This document shows, piece after piece, positions 42,101 to 51,104 of a stretch of 64,000 nucleotides of DNA; within the stretch, counting starts at the first letter, position 1; each line of letters starts with the position of its first letter. The notes under the pieces are model-generated. The model was not told where the DNA came from. It ran no database searches and was given only the letters and a program-made list of their open reading frames with translations. A program made the position numbers and the translations under genes. This DNA comes from Micromonospora sp. RP3T. Its GTDB lineage: Bacteria > Actinomycetota > Actinomycetes > Mycobacteriales > Micromonosporaceae. The stretch covers positions 29,232 to 93,231 of the forward strand of contig NZ_PYPS01000032.1 of NCBI RefSeq assembly GCF_003027925.1, in the 5' to 3' direction.

Positions 42101-43486
42101 TCACGTGGCCGCGTCCCGCAGCGCCGGGGCGGAGCGGACCAGCTTGCCGGTGGTGGTGCGGGGCAACTGGTCGAGCAGGTGCAGCGTGCGGGGCCGTTTG
42201 AAGCCGGCCAGCCGCTCGGCGATCAGGTGGTCCAGCGTCTCCTCGGTCGTCGCGCCGTCGGTCTGCACGTAGGCGCTGATCCCGTCGTCCCAGACCACCA
42301 CCGCGGCGGTCACCCCGGGCAGGCCCGCGACGGTGGCCTCCACCTCGGTCAGGTCGACCTTCAGGCCACCCACCGACACCTGCGAGTCGAGCCGGCCCCG
42401 GATCGTCACCAGCCCGGTCTCCGGGTCGACCACGCCGGCGTCGCGGGTGTGCAGCCAGCCGTCGGCCCAGCGGGTCGGGTCGGCGAGCCCGACGTACGGG
42501 TTCGCCGGGCAGCTCACCCACAGCTCACCGTCCTGCTCCCGGACCCGGATGCCCGGGGCCGGCGCGATGGCGGGACGGTTCCGCCCGTACAGGTCGGTGC
42601 CGATGACGCCGACCTCGGTCATCCCGTACATGTTGCCCAGCGGGACGCCGTAGCGGTCGGTGAAGGCCCGGGCCACCGCGGCGGGCACCAGCTCACCGCC
42701 GGTGGTCATGCGCGCGAACTGGGGCAGCGGGCCGGCGGGCACGGTGGAGGCGAGCAGCCCGATGTGGAACGGCACGCCGAGCACGGTGGCCGGGGTGTCC
42801 TGGGCGGCGATCGCGGCGAGCACGGCGTCGCCGCTGAGCCGTTCCGGCGGGCACAGCTCGACGCCGGCGTGCAGGCCGTAGAGCAGGCCGCCGACCAGGC
42901 CGAGCACGTGCACCATGCTGGGCAGCAGGATGATCCGTTCGCCGGGCCGCGCCACCCCGTCGATCTCGGTGTAGCGACGCACCTCGGCGACCAGGTCGGC
43001 GGCGGTGCGGCCGATCACCTTGGACGGTCCGGTGGAGCCGGAGCTGAGCTGGATGACCGCGTGCGGGCTGCCGGCCGGACGGTCGGAGTACGCGGTGACG
43101 CCGGCGTCGACGTCGACGAAGACGCGCAGCGCGCCGCCGCCGGAGCGCACCGGCGCGACCACCACCTGCGGGGTGAGCCGGCGCAGCGCCCGGTCGACCT
43201 CGTGGTCGGTGAGCCGGTGGTCGAGCAGCACCGCCTGGGCGCCGGTGCGCCAGGTGGCCAGCAGGTGCGCCACGTACGCCAGCGACGGGGGCAGGCGCAG
43301 CGCCGCCGCGCCGCCGGCGCGCAGCCCGGCCCCGGTCAGCCGGGCCTGGGCCTCGCCGACCAGCCGGCGCAACGTGCCCCGGTCGACCGGGTCGGGCAGG
43401 CGGAGACAGACGTCGCTGTCGCGCCCGGCGAGCAGGATGTCGTCCACCCAGCCCGCCGTCGATACGGCATCTTGCGCCCCGGTCAC
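42101..43486 (-). CDS. AMP-dependent ligase C
   Basis: A 461-residue, short ANL ligase. Motifs: IQLSSGSTGPSKVIGRT (ATP loop), MYGMTEVGVIGTD, TRWADGWLHTRDAG and a C-terminal PRTTTGKLVRS with the catalytic Lys. It starts at GTG with only a weak ribosome binding site. Free-standing between two gaps (245 bases before, 206 after), it may have its own promoter. It would activate another acid for the ACPs; no substrate can be chosen from the sequence. Confidence 0.82.
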   Translation of the reverse strand: MTGAQDAVSTAGWVDDILLAGRDSDVCLRLPDPVDRGTLRRLVGEAQARLTGAGLRAGGAAALRLPPSLAYVAHLLATWRTGAQAVLLDHRLTDHEVDRALRRLTPQVVVAPVRSGGGALRVFVDVDAGVTAYSDRPAGSPHAVIQLSSGSTGPSKVIGRTAADLVAEVRRYTEIDGVARPGERIILLPSMVHVLGLVGGLLYGLHAGVELCPPERLSGDAVLAAIAAQDTPATVLGVPFHIGLLASTVPAGPLPQFARMTTGGELVPAAVARAFTDRYGVPLGNMYGMTEVGVIGTDLYGRNRPAIAPAPGIRVREQDGELWVSCPANPYVGLADPTRWADGWLHTRDAGVVDPETGLVTIRGRLDSQVSVGGLKVDLTEVEATVAGLPGVTAAVVVWDDGISAYVQTDGATTEETLDHLIAERLAGFKRPRTLHLLDQLPRTTTGKLVRSAPALRDAAT

Positions 43487-43512
43487 GACCCGCCACCGCC
43501 CAGCCTGAAAAT

Positions 43513-43529
43513 GGGCGGGGAACCCGCCC
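43513..43529. promoter_or_regulatory. Small inverted repeat before ligase C
   Basis: GGGCGGG at 43513-43519 and CCCGCCC at 43523-43529 with a GAA loop, 27 bases upstream of the ligase C start. The adjoining stretch 43540-43620 is much more AT-rich than its surroundings and could hold a promoter. The hairpin could also be an attenuator or a terminator of the KSa/CLF unit. Confidence 0.4.
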
Positions 43530-43731
43530 GAGAAGAATGCCCTTCGCGTTCGCTGCCCGGAACACTACGAGGGCCTTCCCGGCATCACCAGATGCAAATG
43601 GCTAGATCCAAAACAGCGGCTGGGTGGATTGCTCAGGCTCGATCGGACAGGCAGGATCGGGCGCACGCCGGCACAGTGGCCCGCCGGCCGCGTCGCCGTG
43701 CGCGACCACCGGCGCCCCCGGGGAGGGCGGG

Positions 43732-44979
43732 TCAGCGGTCGACGGCGGGCGGCGGCGCGGCGCCGCGCAGCACCAACGCGCTGTTGAACCCGTCGAAGCC
43801 GCGCGCCCCGACCAGCGCGATCCGGCTGCGCGGCCGGCGCGGCTCCCGCAGGTACGTCAGCTCGCACCCGGGCGCGGGCTCGTCCGGCCCCGCCGAGGCG
43901 GGCAGCACGCCACGGGAGAACGCCAGCAGCGCGGTGGCCGCGTCCAACGCCGACCCGCCCTGGTGGGCCCGGCCGGTCAGCGGCTTCTGCGTGGTCACCG
44001 GCGGGGTCCGGTCGCCGAACACGGCACGCAGCGCGCTCGCCTCGGCCCGGTCGTACGCCGGCACCCCGAGCGCGTCCGGCCAGATCACGTCCACGTCATG
44101 CGGCCGGACCGCGGCCCGCTCCAGGGCCAGCCGCAGCGCACGGGCGTAGTGGGTCGGGTCGGGGCCGGCCGCCACGTCGGTGGGGGTGGCGTCGTGGGTG
44201 GCCGCCCAGCCGGTGATCTCCCCGTAGATCCGGGCGCCCCGCTCCAACGCGTGCCCCAGTTCCTCCACCACGAACACCGCGCCGCCCTCGGCCGGCACGT
44301 ACCCGCTCGCCGCGGCGTCGAACGGCCGGTACGCGCGCGCCGGATCGGCGACGTCGCTGAGCAGGCCGGTGCGGAGCTGGCAGGCCAGCGCGTACGGGCT
44401 CAGCGGGCACTCGGTCGCGCCGGCGATCACCACCGGCGTGCCGCGCCGGACGGTGCGTACCGCGTGCGCCAGGCTGTCCAGCCCACCTGCCGACTCGGAG
44501 ACGGTGACGCCGGACGGCCCCTTGAACTGGTGGCGGATGGACAGTTGTCCCACGCTGGCGGCGTAGAACCAGGCGATCGACTGGTACGCCCCGACGGTGC
44601 GGCTCGACCCGCCCCAGAGCCGTTGCAGCTCCCGCTGCCCGAACAGGTTGCCGCCGGACGAGCTGGCCAGCGTCACCGCCCAGCGGTACGGGTCGGGCGA
44701 GACCTCCGGCAGCCCGGCGTCGGCCAGCGCCAGCCCGGTCGCGGCGAACCCGAGGTGCGTCCACCTGTCGGTCTGCACCCGCGCCCGGGTCCCGACGAAC
44801 CCGGCCGGGTCGAAGTCCGCCACCTCGCCGGCCACCCGGGTCGGATAGCCGGCCGGGTCGAACAGCGTGATCGGACCGGTGCGCCGGGTGCCGGCGAGCA
44901 CGGTGGCCCAGTGCGCGTCCGCGCCGACCCCGCTGGGCGCGACCACGCCGATGCCGGTCACCACCGCCCGGGCCGTCAT
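43732..44979 (-). CDS. Chain-length factor (KS beta) of the aromatic PKS
   Basis: A 415-residue CLF, partner of KSa that sets polyketide length. The fold is KS-like, but the active-site position is Ser163 in TVSESAGGLDS, where most CLFs have Gln, and the catalytic His is absent (IWPDALGVPAYD). GFDGFNSALVL is the typical C-terminus. Unlike most type II clusters, CLF is not fused in translation to KSa; 55 bases separate them. Confidence 0.9.
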   Translation of the reverse strand: MTARAVVTGIGVVAPSGVGADAHWATVLAGTRRTGPITLFDPAGYPTRVAGEVADFDPAGFVGTRARVQTDRWTHLGFAATGLALADAGLPEVSPDPYRWAVTLASSSGGNLFGQRELQRLWGGSSRTVGAYQSIAWFYAASVGQLSIRHQFKGPSGVTVSESAGGLDSLAHAVRTVRRGTPVVIAGATECPLSPYALACQLRTGLLSDVADPARAYRPFDAAASGYVPAEGGAVFVVEELGHALERGARIYGEITGWAATHDATPTDVAAGPDPTHYARALRLALERAAVRPHDVDVIWPDALGVPAYDRAEASALRAVFGDRTPPVTTQKPLTGRAHQGGSALDAATALLAFSRGVLPASAGPDEPAPGCELTYLREPRRPRSRIALVGARGFDGFNSALVLRGAAPPPAVDR

Positions 44980-45003
44980 GGTTCCGTCCTTGTTCGCGAC
45001 TGC

Positions 45004-45018
45004 GGGGCTCGCAACCCC
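45004..45018. repeat. Hairpin in the KSa-CLF gap
   Basis: GGGG at 45004-45007 and CCCC at 45015-45018 flank CTCGCAA. The surrounding segment (44987-45040) looks like an intergenic interspersed element, not coding sequence. Confidence 0.45.
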
Positions 45019-45034
45019 GGCTCACTCCTCGCGC

Positions 45035-46306
45035 TCACGCCGGTGCCACGGCGAGTCGGCGGAACACCATCGCGGACTGGAAACCGCCGAACCCGCTGCC
45101 CACCGAGAGCGCCACGTCCACCGGCACCTCGCGGGCCTCGTTCGGCACGTAGTCCAGGTCGCACTCCGGGTCCCGGGTGGTCCAGTTGGCGGTGGGCGGG
45201 ACGACGCCGTACTCGATGGCCATGGCGCAGGCGGCCATCTCGATCGAGCCGATCGCGCCGAGCGAGTGCCCCACCATCGACTTGATCGAGCTGATCGGCA
45301 CCCGGTACGCGGCCGGGCCGAGCGCGCGCTTGAACGCGGCGGTCTCGTGCCTGTCGTTCTGCCGGGTGCCGGAGCCGTGCGCGCTGACGTACGACACGGC
45401 CGACGGGGCGAGCCGGGCCTGGCGCAGCGCGTCGGTGATGGCCACCGCCATCTCCGCGCCGTCCGGGCGCAGGCCGGTCATGTGGAAGCCGTTGCTGCGG
45501 CTGGCGTAGCCGGCCACCTCGCAGTAGACGTGCGCGCCCCGGCGGCGGGCGTGTCCGGCCTCCTCCAGCACCAGCACGGCCGCGCCCTCGGCCAGCACGA
45601 AGCCGTGCCGGTCGGCGTCGAACGGCCGGGACGCGTGCTCCGGGTCGTCGTTGTCCGGGCTGGTCGCGCCGATCGCGTCGAACGAGGCGACGGTGACCGG
45701 CGAGATCGGCGAGTCGGCGGCGCCGGCCAGCACGATGTCGGCCTCGCCGTCGGCGACGAGCTGGTGGGCGTACCCGATCGCGTCGATGCCGGAGGTGCAG
45801 CCGGTGGAGACCACCTGCGCCGGGCCGTGCAGGCCGTGCCGGCAGGCCACGTCCGCGGCCAGGCTGCTGGGCACCAGCGCCTGGTAGAGGTACGGCCCGC
45901 CGAGCGCGTGGTCGACCAGCCAGTGCCGGCCGGAGTCGCTGACCCGGACGTACTCCTGCTCCAGCGCCATGGTCCCGCCGACGGCGGTGCCGAGCACCAC
46001 CCCGGTCCGCTCCCGCTCGGCGTCGGTGAGCGTCAGCCCGCTGTCCGCGAGCGCCTCGGCGGAGCAGGCGAGCGCGAACTGCACGTACCGGTCGGCGCGT
46101 TGCCGCTCGGCGAGCGTGATGCCGGCGGCGTCGGGGTCGAAGTCGCACTCGGCGGCGATCCGCGAGCGGAACGGCGACGGGTCGAAGAAGCTGATCCGCC
46201 GGGTGGCCGTCCGCCCCTCGGTGATGGTCTTCCAGAACCGGTCCCGGGTGGCGCCGCCGGGGGCCACCACGCCGACGCCGGTGACCACGGTGCGCCGGCC
46301 GGTCAC
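45035..46306 (-). CDS. Ketosynthase alpha of the aromatic PKS
   Basis: A 423-residue classical KSa. The site is intact: Cys170 in VVSTGCTSGIDAIGYA, His310 in VSAHGSGTRQNDRHETAA, Lys342 and His347 in SIKSMVGHSLGAIGSIE. This is the form found in tetracenomycin/spore-pigment and other aromatic polyketide synthases. The GTG start overlaps the cupin stop. With CLF and the ACP-cyclase it forms the minimal PKS. Confidence 0.95.
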   Translation of the reverse strand: MTGRRTVVTGVGVVAPGGATRDRFWKTITEGRTATRRISFFDPSPFRSRIAAECDFDPDAAGITLAERQRADRYVQFALACSAEALADSGLTLTDAERERTGVVLGTAVGGTMALEQEYVRVSDSGRHWLVDHALGGPYLYQALVPSSLAADVACRHGLHGPAQVVSTGCTSGIDAIGYAHQLVADGEADIVLAGAADSPISPVTVASFDAIGATSPDNDDPEHASRPFDADRHGFVLAEGAAVLVLEEAGHARRRGAHVYCEVAGYASRSNGFHMTGLRPDGAEMAVAITDALRQARLAPSAVSYVSAHGSGTRQNDRHETAAFKRALGPAAYRVPISSIKSMVGHSLGAIGSIEMAACAMAIEYGVVPPTANWTTRDPECDLDYVPNEAREVPVDVALSVGSGFGGFQSAMVFRRLAVAPA

Positions 46307-46713
46307 GACGGCTCCCGTGGCGGCGGGGCGGCGCTCTCGGTGTCGACGTGCCCGAGTTCCGGGCGGGGCGCGAGCGGACCGAGGTGGAAGACCACCTCGG
46401 CCGGCTCGTCGCCGGTGTTGCGCAGCCGGTGCCGGACGTCCTTCGGCACGTACAGCGCCTCCCCGGCGGCCACCGGGACCGGCTGGTCGTCCAGGTCGAC
46501 GGTGATCGCGCCGCGCGCCACGTAGAGGAACTCCTCGCTGTACGGGTGGTAGTGCTCGGCGATCCGCTCCCCCGGCGCGAGCGCGGCCACCCCCATGAAC
46601 CCGGAGGTGCTGCCGACGGTCTTCGGGCCGAGCAGCACCCGCAGCTCGCCGCCGCGCCGTCGGTCGGCGGGGACGTCGTGGACGGAGACCCGGGCGGTGG
46701 TGGTGTCGGTCAT
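46303..46713 (-). CDS. Cupin-domain polyketide protein (TcmJ/WhiE-II-like)
   Basis: A 136-residue single-domain cupin. Metal ligands in the two cupin motifs are seen: ERIAEHYHPYSEEFLYVARG (His, His, Glu) and VPKDVRHRLRNTGDEP (His). Small cupins stand next to KSa in aromatic PKS clusters and assist cyclisation or stability of the synthase. It overlaps both neighbours by 4 bases (ATGA, GTGA). An oxidative role is possible but unproven. Confidence 0.85.
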   Translation of the reverse strand: MTDTTTARVSVHDVPADRRRGGELRVLLGPKTVGSTSGFMGVAALAPGERIAEHYHPYSEEFLYVARGAITVDLDDQPVPVAAGEALYVPKDVRHRLRNTGDEPAEVVFHLGPLAPRPELGHVDTESAAPPPREPS

Positions 46714-47417
46714 CGCGCGCCTCCCGCGTACGCCCGCTCGATCTTCTCCTTGATCACGGCGAGCTGGATCGCGCTGTTGGTGTTGATCCGCGCGGTCATG
46801 CCGGCGTTGTCGACCGGCGCGGTGGGCTTCATGGCGAAGTCCTGCGTCCAGGTCATCCGGGTGCCGCCGGGGATCTCCGCGTAGCGCCAGTGGATGCGCA
46901 TGTACTCGAACGGACCGGTCTCCACCCGCCGGGCGTGCACCTCGCGGGCGGCCGGGTCGGCGGTGCGTTCGCTGACCCAGCTCCACGCCACGCCGTTCTC
47001 GTCCGGGTGCATGGTGAGCCGGAAGCGGACCGTGTCGCCGTCGCGGTGCAGGATCTCGGCCACCGCGTACTCGGTGAACAGCTCGGTCCACCGGGCCACG
47101 TCGTTGGTGATGTCCCAGACCAGCGGCAGCGGCGCGAGGATGTCCACCGCGTTCTCGGTGTGCCCCGGCGGGTCCGCGCGGCGGGCCACCAGGTCGGCGA
47201 CGCCGGCGATGCTGAGTTCGCCGGCCTGCTCGGGGATCTTCACCCGCCACCGGTCGGCCACCACCGCGGCGAGTTCGAGCAGCGCCAGCGAGTCCATGCC
47301 CAGCTCCTCCAGGCTCGCCGCCGGGGTGGTGGCGGCGACGTCGGGGTCCAGGCCGCAGTGCGTCACCAGGATGTCGGCGATCTCGCTGGCGAGCGGTCGG
47401 TCGGGGGCGACGGTCAT
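46710..47417 (-). CDS. ACP fused to aromatase/cyclase
   Basis: A 235-residue protein with an N-terminal ACP (residues 1-78; Ser43 in LEELGMDSLALLELA) and a C-terminal START-like ARO/CYC domain (about 85-235: ENAVDILAPLPLVWDITNDVARWTELF ... RMTWTQDFAMKP). The ARO/CYC half resembles the TcmN/WhiE-ORFVI N-terminal cyclase that sets the first rings. In most clusters these are two genes; here they are one. No other ACP accompanies KSa/CLF, so this is the likely minimal-PKS ACP. Confidence 0.88.
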   Translation of the reverse strand: MTVAPDRPLASEIADILVTHCGLDPDVAATTPAASLEELGMDSLALLELAAVVADRWRVKIPEQAGELSIAGVADLVARRADPPGHTENAVDILAPLPLVWDITNDVARWTELFTEYAVAEILHRDGDTVRFRLTMHPDENGVAWSWVSERTADPAAREVHARRVETGPFEYMRIHWRYAEIPGGTRMTWTQDFAMKPTAPVDNAGMTARINTNSAIQLAVIKEKIERAYAGGAR

Positions 47418-48895
47418 GGGTTCCTCCAGGTGGTCGGGCCGGTGGCGGGCACGGCGGGTACGGGGATGCGGCCGGTCGGGTCGGTTCCGGCGCGCGGGTC
47501 GGGCCCGGCGGCGTGGTCGCTGTCGCCGGTGTCGGTGCCGGCGTCGCCGGGGGTGAGCAGGCGCTCGACCAGCCCGGTGGTGTGCCGGGCGGCCCGGAAC
47601 GCCGGGTCGCGCAGCACCCGCCGGGCGAACGGGATGGTGGTCCGCACGCCGGGTCCGGCCACGTCGAACTCGGCCAGCGCGCGGTCGAGCCGGTCCAGCG
47701 CGGCGGCCCGGTCCGGCGCCCAGACCGCCACCTTGGCCAGCAGCGAGTCGTAGTGCGGGCTGACCAGGTAGCCGGCGTGTCCGTGCGTGTCGACCCGGGT
47801 GAACGGGCCGCCGGGCGGGTGGAACCGCTCCAGCCGGCCGGGGGCGGGCGCGAAGTCGCGGTCCGGGTCCTCCACGTTGACCCGGCACTCGATCGCCACC
47901 CCGTGCAGCCGCACGTCGCACTGCCGCAGCCGCAGCGGCGTGCCGGCGGCCACGTGCAACTGCTCCTGCACCAGGTCGACGCCGGTGACCATCTCGGTGA
48001 CCGGGTGCTCCACCTGGATCCGGCAGTTGATCTCCAGGAAGTGCGCGCGTTCCGCGTCGTCCACCAGGAACTCGACGGTGCCGGCGCCGGTGAAGCCGAC
48101 CGACAGCGCGCCGCGCAGCGCGACCTCGGCGAGCGTGTCCAGGGTGGCCGGTCGCAGCGCGGGCGCCGGCGCCTCCTCGACGAGCTTCTGGTGCCGGCGC
48201 TGCACCGAGCAGTCCCGGGTGCCCAGGTGCACGCCGTTGCCGTGGTTGTCGCAGAGCACCTGCACCTCGACGTGGCGGGCGTCGGCGAGGTAGCGCTCGA
48301 CGTACACCCGGTCGTCGCCGAAGGCGACCTGCGCGGCGGCGCGGGTGCGGGCGTACGCCCGGGGCAGTTCGGCGGCGGAGCGCACCACGGTCATGCCGCG
48401 TCCGCCGCCGCCGGCCGCGGCCTTCACGATCACCGGGTAGCCGACCTCGGCGGCCACCTCCTGCGCCTCGGCGACGGTCGGCAGCGTCCGCACGCTGCCC
48501 GGCGGCAGCGGCAGGCCGGCCCGGCTCATCAACGCGCGGGCGGTGGACTTGTCCGCCAGCGCGGCCATCACCTGCGGCGGCGGACCGACGAAGACCAGCC
48601 CGTTCTCCGCGCAGATCTCGGCGAAGTCGGCGTCCTCGGAGAGGAAGCCGTAACCGGGGTGGACGGCCTGCGCGCCGGTCTGCCGGGCCGCCTCGACGAT
48701 CGCCGCGGCGTTGAGGTAGCTGCGCCGGCTGGCCGCCGGCCCGATCCGGACCGCCTCGTCGGCCAGCCGCACCGGCAGCGAGTCGGCGTCCGCGCTGGAG
48801 TGCGCCACCACCGTGCGGACGCCGAGTTCCCGGCAGGCCCGCAGCACCCGTAGCGCGATCTCGCCGCGGTTGGCGATCAGCACCTTGTCGAACAT
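47414..48895 (-). CDS. accC: Acetyl-CoA carboxylase, biotin carboxylase subunit
   Basis: A 493-residue biotin carboxylase. It has IANRGEIALRVLRACRELG, the YGFLSEDADFAEIC segment, the ATP loop VIVKAAAGGGGRGMTVV and the EINCRIQVEHPVTEMVTGVDLV catalytic block. It ATP-dependently carboxylates biotin on the AccB partner. The C-terminus continues with a disordered Asp/Pro/Thr-rich tail of about 40 residues. Start and stop overlap its neighbours, so it is made with the PKS and supplies malonyl-CoA. Confidence 0.95.
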   Translation of the reverse strand: MFDKVLIANRGEIALRVLRACRELGVRTVVAHSSADADSLPVRLADEAVRIGPAASRRSYLNAAAIVEAARQTGAQAVHPGYGFLSEDADFAEICAENGLVFVGPPPQVMAALADKSTARALMSRAGLPLPPGSVRTLPTVAEAQEVAAEVGYPVIVKAAAGGGGRGMTVVRSAAELPRAYARTRAAAQVAFGDDRVYVERYLADARHVEVQVLCDNHGNGVHLGTRDCSVQRRHQKLVEEAPAPALRPATLDTLAEVALRGALSVGFTGAGTVEFLVDDAERAHFLEINCRIQVEHPVTEMVTGVDLVQEQLHVAAGTPLRLRQCDVRLHGVAIECRVNVEDPDRDFAPAPGRLERFHPPGGPFTRVDTHGHAGYLVSPHYDSLLAKVAVWAPDRAAALDRLDRALAEFDVAGPGVRTTIPFARRVLRDPAFRAARHTTGLVERLLTPGDAGTDTGDSDHAAGPDPRAGTDPTGRIPVPAVPATGPTTWRNP

Positions 48896-49374
48896 CAGGC
48901 GTCCCGACCCGGGTCGGGGTCGAGGACGACCAGCGGCTGGTCGTACTCGACCGGCTTGCCGTCGGGGACGAGCACCTCGACCACCCGGCCGGCCTGACCG
49001 GCGGTCACCTCGTTCATCAGCTTCATCGCCTCCACGATGCCGATCACCTGACCCGGCCGGACCAGGTCGCCGACCGCCACGAACGGCGCCGCGCCGGGCT
49101 CGGGGGCGCGGTAGAACGTGCCCACCACGGGCGCCCGCACGGTCGTCCGGTCGGCATCGGGCGTCACCTGCGCGACGGCCCGCGCCACCGGCTCACCGGC
49201 CGGTCCCCCGCCGGTACGCGGCAGCGGCGGCACCGGGTCGTGCCACTCCACCTCCAGCGCCGCGTCGCCGCTGCGCAGCCGCACCCGGCGGACCGGCCCG
49301 GCCAGGTCGTCGACGAGTTTGCGGGCCTGTCGGCGCAGCCCGTCCAGCACCTGCTCGGCCCCGGCGTCCGGCAT
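48895..49374 (-). CDS. accB: Biotin carboxyl carrier protein
   Basis: A 159-residue BCCP. The C-terminal biotinyl domain has VEAMKLMNEV, with the biotin Lys in AMKLM, after VRAPVVGTFYRAPEPGAAPFVAVGD. The N-terminal part is a coiled region (EQVLDGLRRQARKLVDDL). It is placed between the carboxylase subunits by TGATG overlaps on both sides. Confidence 0.93.
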   Translation of the reverse strand: MPDAGAEQVLDGLRRQARKLVDDLAGPVRRVRLRSGDAALEVEWHDPVPPLPRTGGGPAGEPVARAVAQVTPDADRTTVRAPVVGTFYRAPEPGAAPFVAVGDLVRPGQVIGIVEAMKLMNEVTAGQAGRVVEVLVPDGKPVEYDQPLVVLDPDPGRDA

Positions 49375-51104
49375 CACGCCACCTCCGGCCGGTCGTCGAC
49401 GGCGTGACGCGGCGGCGCCGTGGCGCGGGCCGACGGGTCCACGGATCGCGCCGCGCCGAAACGGCGGAACCGCTGCCGGCGGCGGCGCACCAGCGTGGCC
49501 GGCGGCACCGTGAGCAGCGGGGCCAGGTTCGCCGCTACCGCCCGGCGCAGCAGCTCGGCCGCGCCCGCCGGGTCGCCGTGCGCGGCCGGGTCCGGCTCCG
49601 GCACCAGTTCGTCGACCACGCCGAGCCGGCACAGGTCGGCGCCGGTGAGCCGCAGCGCCCGGGCGGCCTGCGGGGCGGCGGCGCTGTCCGGCCAGAGGAT
49701 CGCGGCGCAGCCCTCGGGGCTGATCACCGAGTAGACGGCGTGTTCCAGCATGAGCACCCGGTCGGCGACGGCGAGGGCCAGCGCGCCGCCGCTGCCGCCC
49801 TCACCGGTGACCACCGCGACGACCGGGGTGGGCAGCACGCTCAACGCGAGGATGTTCTCCGCGATCGCCGCGGCCTGACCCTGCTGCTCGGCGGCCACCC
49901 CCGGGTCCGCGCCGGGCGTGTCCACGAGCGTCACCACCGGCAGCCGCAGCCGGGCCGCGAGACGCATCAGCCGCAGCGCCTTGCGGTGCCCGGCCGGGCT
50001 GGCCATGCCGAAGTTCCGGGCCACCAACTCGGCGGTGGTGTGTCCCTTCTGGTGGCCGATCACCATCACCGGCCGGCCGTCGAGCCGGGCGACGCCGCCG
50101 ACGACCGCCGGACAGTCCGCACCCAGCCGGTCGCCGTGCAGCTCGACGAAGCCGTCGAACGCGGTCTCCAGGTAGTCGAGCGTGGTCGGCCGGCCGGGGT
50201 GCCGGGCGGTGCGTACCGTCTCCCAGGGGTCGCGGGCCGGCCGGGCGACAGCGGGCGCCCCGGCGGCGGCCGGCCGCCGTGCCGGCGGGGCGGGCCGGCG
50301 GGCGGCCCCGGCGGCGGCGAGCAGCGCGGCCAGCCGTCCCCGCAGCGCGTGCCGGGGCACCACCATGTCGACCTGTCCGTGCCGGAGCAGGTACTCCGCG
50401 GTCTGGAAACCCTCGGGCAGCGCGGCACCGGTGACCTGGCGGATCACCCGGGGGCCGGCGAAGCCCAGCCGGGCGCCGCTCTCCGCGAGCACCACGTCGG
50501 TGTTGGTGGCGAACGACGCGGCCACCCCGCCGTACGTGGGATCGGTGACCACGCTGACCGTCAGCAGACCCGCCTCACGCAGCCCGGCGAGGGCCTGGCT
50601 GACGGTGGCCATCTGCATCAACGACAGCGCGCCCTCCTGCATCCGCGCCCCGCCGGACGCGGTGACCAGCACCAGCGGAACGCTGTCGGCGAGCGCCCGC
50701 TCGGCGGTCCGGGTGATCAGCTCACCGACCGCGCAGCCCAGGCTGCCGCCGAGGAAGCGGAAGTCCATCACGGCCAGCGCCACCGGATGCCCGCCCAGCC
50801 GCGCGGTGCCGCAGAGCACGGCCTCGTCCAGGCCGGTGCCGGCGCGGGCCGCGCCGAGCCGGTGCGGGTACGGCAGCGCGTCGACGAAGTCGATCGGGTC
50901 GACCCGGACCGCCCGGTCCGGCAGCGGGACGAACGAGTCCGGGTCGACGAGCTGCGCCACCCGGTCCGGGGCGTCCAGCCGCGTGTGCGTGCCACACTCC
51001 GGGCAGACGTCCAGGTTGCGGCGCAGCCGCTTGCGGTAGAGCAGCGAGGCGCAGCCGTCGCAGCGGGACCAGAGCTGCTCGTCGCGGGGCGCGGTGGTGG
51101 TCAC
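49374..51104 (-). CDS. accDA: Acetyl-CoA carboxyltransferase, fused AccD-AccA
   Basis: A 576-residue fusion of the beta and alpha carboxyltransferase subunits. The beta half begins with a zinc finger (CDGC ... CPEC) and has TASGGARMQEGALSLMQM and DPTYGGVAASFA; the alpha half has YLETAFDGFVELHGDRLG, MVIGHQKGH and GEGGSGGALALAVADRVLM. A Pro/Ala linker joins them at about 340-375. Such fusions are typical of carboxylases dedicated to polyketide clusters. It starts at GTG, overlapping the TcmI-like stop. Confidence 0.93.
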   Translation of the reverse strand: MTTTAPRDEQLWSRCDGCASLLYRKRLRRNLDVCPECGTHTRLDAPDRVAQLVDPDSFVPLPDRAVRVDPIDFVDALPYPHRLGAARAGTGLDEAVLCGTARLGGHPVALAVMDFRFLGGSLGCAVGELITRTAERALADSVPLVLVTASGGARMQEGALSLMQMATVSQALAGLREAGLLTVSVVTDPTYGGVAASFATNTDVVLAESGARLGFAGPRVIRQVTGAALPEGFQTAEYLLRHGQVDMVVPRHALRGRLAALLAAAGAARRPAPPARRPAAAGAPAVARPARDPWETVRTARHPGRPTTLDYLETAFDGFVELHGDRLGADCPAVVGGVARLDGRPVMVIGHQKGHTTAELVARNFGMASPAGHRKALRLMRLAARLRLPVVTLVDTPGADPGVAAEQQGQAAAIAENILALSVLPTPVVAVVTGEGGSGGALALAVADRVLMLEHAVYSVISPEGCAAILWPDSAAAPQAARALRLTGADLCRLGVVDELVPEPDPAAHGDPAGAAELLRRAVAANLAPLLTVPPATLVRRRRQRFRRFGAARSVDPSARATAPPRHAVDDRPEVA

